Made by a program: the position numbers and the translations under genes | Shown: positions 4,883 to 7,122 of the stretch, piece by piece | How positions within the stretch are numbered: position 1 is the stretch's first letter | Layout of the letters: each line of letters opens with the position of its first letter | Notes under the pieces: generated by a model | Told to the model about the DNA's origin: nothing | Seen by the model: the letters and a program-made list of their open reading frames with translations, nothing else | Database searches by the model: none | Assembly: GCA_043101835.1 (NCBI GenBank) | Contig: JBICHM010000006.1 | Span: 1-7,122, forward strand | Direction of reading: 5' to 3' | DNA length: 7,122 nt | From: JBICHM01 sp043101835 | Lineage (GTDB): Bacteria > Planctomycetota > Phycisphaerae > Phycisphaerales > UBA1924

Positions 4883-5662
4883 TCAGCCGCCCCTGCGCAG
4901 CAGCCACATGGCGCCGCGGACGGGGCCGACGAGGTCGTCGTACGCCCCCGCCTGCTGGGCGAGGAACCGCTCGATCACCGGCGCCGCCGCGGGATCGCGC
5001 GCGACGATCGCCGCCCCGCGCGCCCGCAGCCACCCCAGCTCCCGCTCGTGGCGGATGCGACCCTCCTCGTGCGACACGATCCGCCGCCCGACGATCGCGT
5101 CGCCATGGGCCACGAGGTCGCGCTCGGTCGCTTCCAGCGACGCGTAGCCGTCGTACTCGGGCCCGGCCGGCCGGTCGCCCTCGAGGTACGCATCGTCGAT
5201 CAGGATCCACCCGCCCGGGCGCACGAGCCGGCGCAGCGCGCCCACCGTCTCCGCCAGCGTGCCCCACGGGCGCCCGATCGACATCAGCAGCGCAAGGTCC
5301 AGGCTTCCCGCCGCCGTGCGCGCGGCCTCCGCCTCGAGCTCCCCCTCGACGACTTCCACCCGATCGCCCACGCCGGCATCCGCGGCGCGCCGGCGCACCT
5401 CGTCGAGGAACGGCGGGTGCAGGTCGACCGCGCGCACCCGCCACCCGCGCTTGGCGAGCGCGATCGCGAAGACGCCCTTTCCGCAGCCCAGGTCGATCGC
5501 CGCGCCCGGCGGCGCGCCGGCCCCGTCGAGCAGCGCCATCGCGTCATCGACGGAGGAGCCCAGTTCGTCGAAGTCGGCGCACAGCTCCGCGAGGTAGGGA
5601 ACCGCCTCCGGCGGCGTGTCCATCGCGCGGGCGATGATGGCGTCGCGCTCGTCAGCGCGCAT
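4883..5662 (-). CDS. Class I SAM-dependent methyltransferase, substrate unknown
   Basis: The product has 259 residues. An N-terminal helical region (1-50) precedes a Rossmann-fold methyltransferase core. Motif I is AIDLGCGKGVFAIAL (55-69), binding S-adenosylmethionine. Asp80 in VRAVDLHPPFL is the expected acidic residue that contacts the ribose. SLDLALLMSIGRPWG (120-134) takes the place of motif IV, and LVRPGGWILIDDAYL (146-160) is the motif-V/VI-like strand. The C-terminal part (170-259) is charged, with ELGWLRARGA near 208. The family usually acts on small molecules, but I cannot name the substrate. The ATG lies three bases beyond the glycyl-tRNA synthetase stop, so translation is probably coupled. 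Position between two tRNA-related genes hints at a tRNA or translation target, but that is only context. Confidence 0.88.
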   Translation of the reverse strand: MRADERDAIIARAMDTPPEAVPYLAELCADFDELGSSVDDAMALLDGAGAPPGAAIDLGCGKGVFAIALAKRGWRVRAVDLHPPFLDEVRRRAADAGVGDRVEVVEGELEAEAARTAAGSLDLALLMSIGRPWGTLAETVGALRRLVRPGGWILIDDAYLEGDRPAGPEYDGYASLEATERDLVAHGDAIVGRRIVSHEEGRIRHERELGWLRARGAAIVARDPAAAPVIERFLAQQAGAYDDLVGPVRGAMWLLRRGG

Positions 5663-5665
5663 CGC

Positions 5666-7122
5666 TCATCCGCCCAGCCGCTCCTCCAAAAACCCCTTCA
5701 CCTGCCCGATGTTGATCCGCTCCTGCTGCTGCGTGTCGCGGTGACGCACGGTCACGGTGTCGTCGGTCATCGTCTCGCCGTCGATGGTGAAGCAGAATGG
5801 CGCGCCCGCCTCGTCCATGCGCGCGTACCGCTTGCCGATCGACTGCTTCGGGTCGCACTCGACGGCGCCGAAGCGCTTCTTGAGGTCGCGCGCGAGCCCC
5901 TCGGCCTTCTCCGGCATCCCGTCCTTGTTGACCAGCGCGAAGACGCCCGCCTTCACCGGCGCCATCCGCGGGTCGAAGCGCATGAACACCTTGCTCGCGC
6001 GGCTCTCATCGGGCGTGTACGCCTCGCAGAGCAGGCTCAAGACGCCCCGGTCCAGCCCCGCGCTCGGCTCGATCACATTCGGCAGGTATCGCTCGTTGCG
6101 CTCCTGGTCGAAGTACTCGAGCTTCGCCCGCGCGTGCTCGGCGTGCTGCTTGAGATCAAAGCACGACCGGTCCGCCACCCCCTCCAGCTCGCCGAAATCC
6201 GGCGCCGTGAAGGGGAAGCGGTACTCGATGTCGCTCGTCCCCGCGCCCGACTTCGCGTAGTGCGCCAACTCATCGCTGTCGTGCTCGCGAAGGCGCAGGT
6301 TGTCGCCCTCGAGGCCCACCGACCGCCACCACGCCATCCGCCAGTCGCGCCAGAAGGCGTACCACTGCGCCGCCTCGCCGCCGTGGCAGAAGAACTCGAT
6401 CTCCATCTGCTCGAACTCGCGGCTTCTGAAGGTGAAGTTCCGGGGCGTCACCTCGTTGCGGAACGCCTTGCCGATCTGCGCAATCCCGAAGGGCGGGCGC
6501 ACGCGCGTCGTGTCGATCACGTTCTTGAAGTTGATGAAGATGCCCTGCGCTGTCTCGGGGCGCAGGTACGCGACGTTGTCCTCCGTCGCCGTCGCGCCAA
6601 CGTACGTCTTGAACATCAGGTTGAAGGCCCGCGGCGCCGTCAGCGCGCCCGCCTTGTGCGTGAAGGGCGACGGAAACTCCGCGAAGCTCGCCTCCAGCGC
6701 CGCCATCGGCGCCGGCGCGATCACGCCGACCATCCGCCCCCCCGCGCGACGCTCGAGCACCAGGTGCGGACGCTCCGCGCCCTCCCCCGGCTCGGCCGCG
6801 ACCGTCAGGCCCAGCTGCTTCCACAGCTTCTTCTGCCCGAGCAGCGATTCGGTCGCCTCCGGCCCCGCCGCGCCCACCGCCGTGGCCAGCGGCACGAAGT
6901 CCGGGTCGGTCACGATGCGGTCGTTCAGCAGACGCAGGCTGTCGGCGCTGTCGCCCGGCGCATCGATCGCGTACAGGCCCCACAGGTGATCCGCCCGGAA
7001 ACGCTGCTTCGTCTCCTTGTCGTCCACCATCGGGTCGTTGAACCCGGCGACATGGCCCGACGCCTCCCACACCTTCGGGTTCTGGATGATGCAGGTGTCG
7101 AGCCCGACGATCGACACCTCGC
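5666..7122 (-). CDS. glyQS: Glycine--tRNA ligase (single-chain, alpha2 type), partial, 5' end outside window
   Basis: The gene runs off the right edge; about 485 codons including the stop are visible, and roughly 60-65 N-terminal residues are missing. It charges tRNA-Gly with glycine using ATP. The visible part starts at VGLDTCIIQNPKVWEASGHV. Counting from the GTG at 7115-7117, RPETAQGIF (186-194), FRNEVTPRNF (219-228) with REFEQMEIEFF (233-243; class II motif 2), and EPSAGLDRGVLSLL (350-363; motif 3) form the catalytic core. Residues about 377-480 form the anticodon-binding domain (MAPVKAGVFALVNKDG onward). The sequence resembles the Thermus-type dimeric enzyme. Between RADHL (41-45) and FNLMFK (165-170) lie about 119 residues, longer than I recall for Thermus, with no CxxC zinc motif. 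It appears to lead the operon with the methyltransferase and Sua5 genes. Confidence 0.97.
   Translation of the reverse strand, partial: EVSIVGLDTCIIQNPKVWEASGHVAGFNDPMVDDKETKQRFRADHLWGLYAIDAPGDSADSLRLLNDRIVTDPDFVPLATAVGAAGPEATESLLGQKKLWKQLGLTVAAEPGEGAERPHLVLERRAGGRMVGVIAPAPMAALEASFAEFPSPFTHKAGALTAPRAFNLMFKTYVGATATEDNVAYLRPETAQGIFINFKNVIDTTRVRPPFGIAQIGKAFRNEVTPRNFTFRSREFEQMEIEFFCHGGEAAQWYAFWRDWRMAWWRSVGLEGDNLRLREHDSDELAHYAKSGAGTSDIEYRFPFTAPDFGELEGVADRSCFDLKQHAEHARAKLEYFDQERNERYLPNVIEPSAGLDRGVLSLLCEAYTPDESRASKVFMRFDPRMAPVKAGVFALVNKDGMPEKAEGLARDLKKRFGAVECDPKQSIGKRYARMDEAGAPFCFTIDGETMTDDTVTVRHRDTQQQERINIGQVKGFLEERLGG

Noticed and set aside
4672..5637. Long plus-strand Arg/Ala/Pro-rich frame opposite the methyltransferase and Sua5 genes
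   Set aside because: The composition is that of a GC-rich shadow frame, and motif-bearing proteins occupy the other strand.
5757..6989. Plus-strand open frames opposite glyQS
   Set aside because: They are antisense to the glycyl-tRNA synthetase catalytic core and have no recognisable domain.
1..7122. CRISPR array, tRNA or rRNA gene, transposase or attachment site
   Set aside because: No regularly spaced direct repeats, cloverleaf, rRNA-like stretch or mobile-element protein was found on reading either strand.

Overview
This is a GC-rich window (roughly two-thirds G+C or more by eye) from a bacterial chromosome. It holds mostly housekeeping genes, tightly packed on both strands. I infer a planctomycete, probably of the Phycisphaerae type. 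The reasons are the secreted CHRD protein with a PTPGA...RRRR C-terminal sorting tail, the free-standing Bfd-type [2Fe-2S] protein, the Thermus-like single-chain glycyl-tRNA synthetase, and the scattering of pathway genes that are usually clustered elsewhere. No database search was possible, so the lineage is a guess from protein features.

Layout from left to right. (1) The window opens inside nuoH (minus strand; the first 83 codons are visible), the membrane subunit of respiratory complex I. (2) Upstream of it on the same strand is an XRE-family regulator with a C-terminal cupin domain. Its start codon sits inside a striking cluster of AGCGAA/TTCGCT half-sites, a likely autoregulatory operator. 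(3) Divergent from the regulator is a 35-codon ORF (plus strand) with a very good Shine-Dalgarno sequence. It encodes an HxCxxC motif followed by one membrane helix. (4) A 237-base convergent gap holds a candidate terminator and two inverted copies of a 24-base hairpin element. (5) aroC (chorismate synthase, minus) is separated by only 51 bases from a divergent Bfd-like ferredoxin gene (plus); neither has a visible ribosome-binding site. (6) A leader with several short hairpins precedes a secreted CHRD-domain protein (plus), which ends at a perfect 14-bp terminator stem. (7) The right third is a minus-strand operon read in the order glycyl-tRNA synthetase (5' end outside the window), class I SAM methyltransferase, Sua5-type threonylcarbamoyl-AMP synthase, with gaps of 3 and 21 bases.

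How the genes work together. The right-hand operon is about tRNA: charging with glycine, making the t6A precursor, and an unassigned methyltransferase between them. The left-hand regulator lies 114 bases upstream of nuoH, so it could be co-transcribed with a complex I segment. The regulator and the divergent small membrane protein share the operator region and may form a regulator-target pair. This is the most likely place for something undescribed. The rest looks like ordinary core genome. I saw no mobile element, CRISPR array, tRNA or rRNA.
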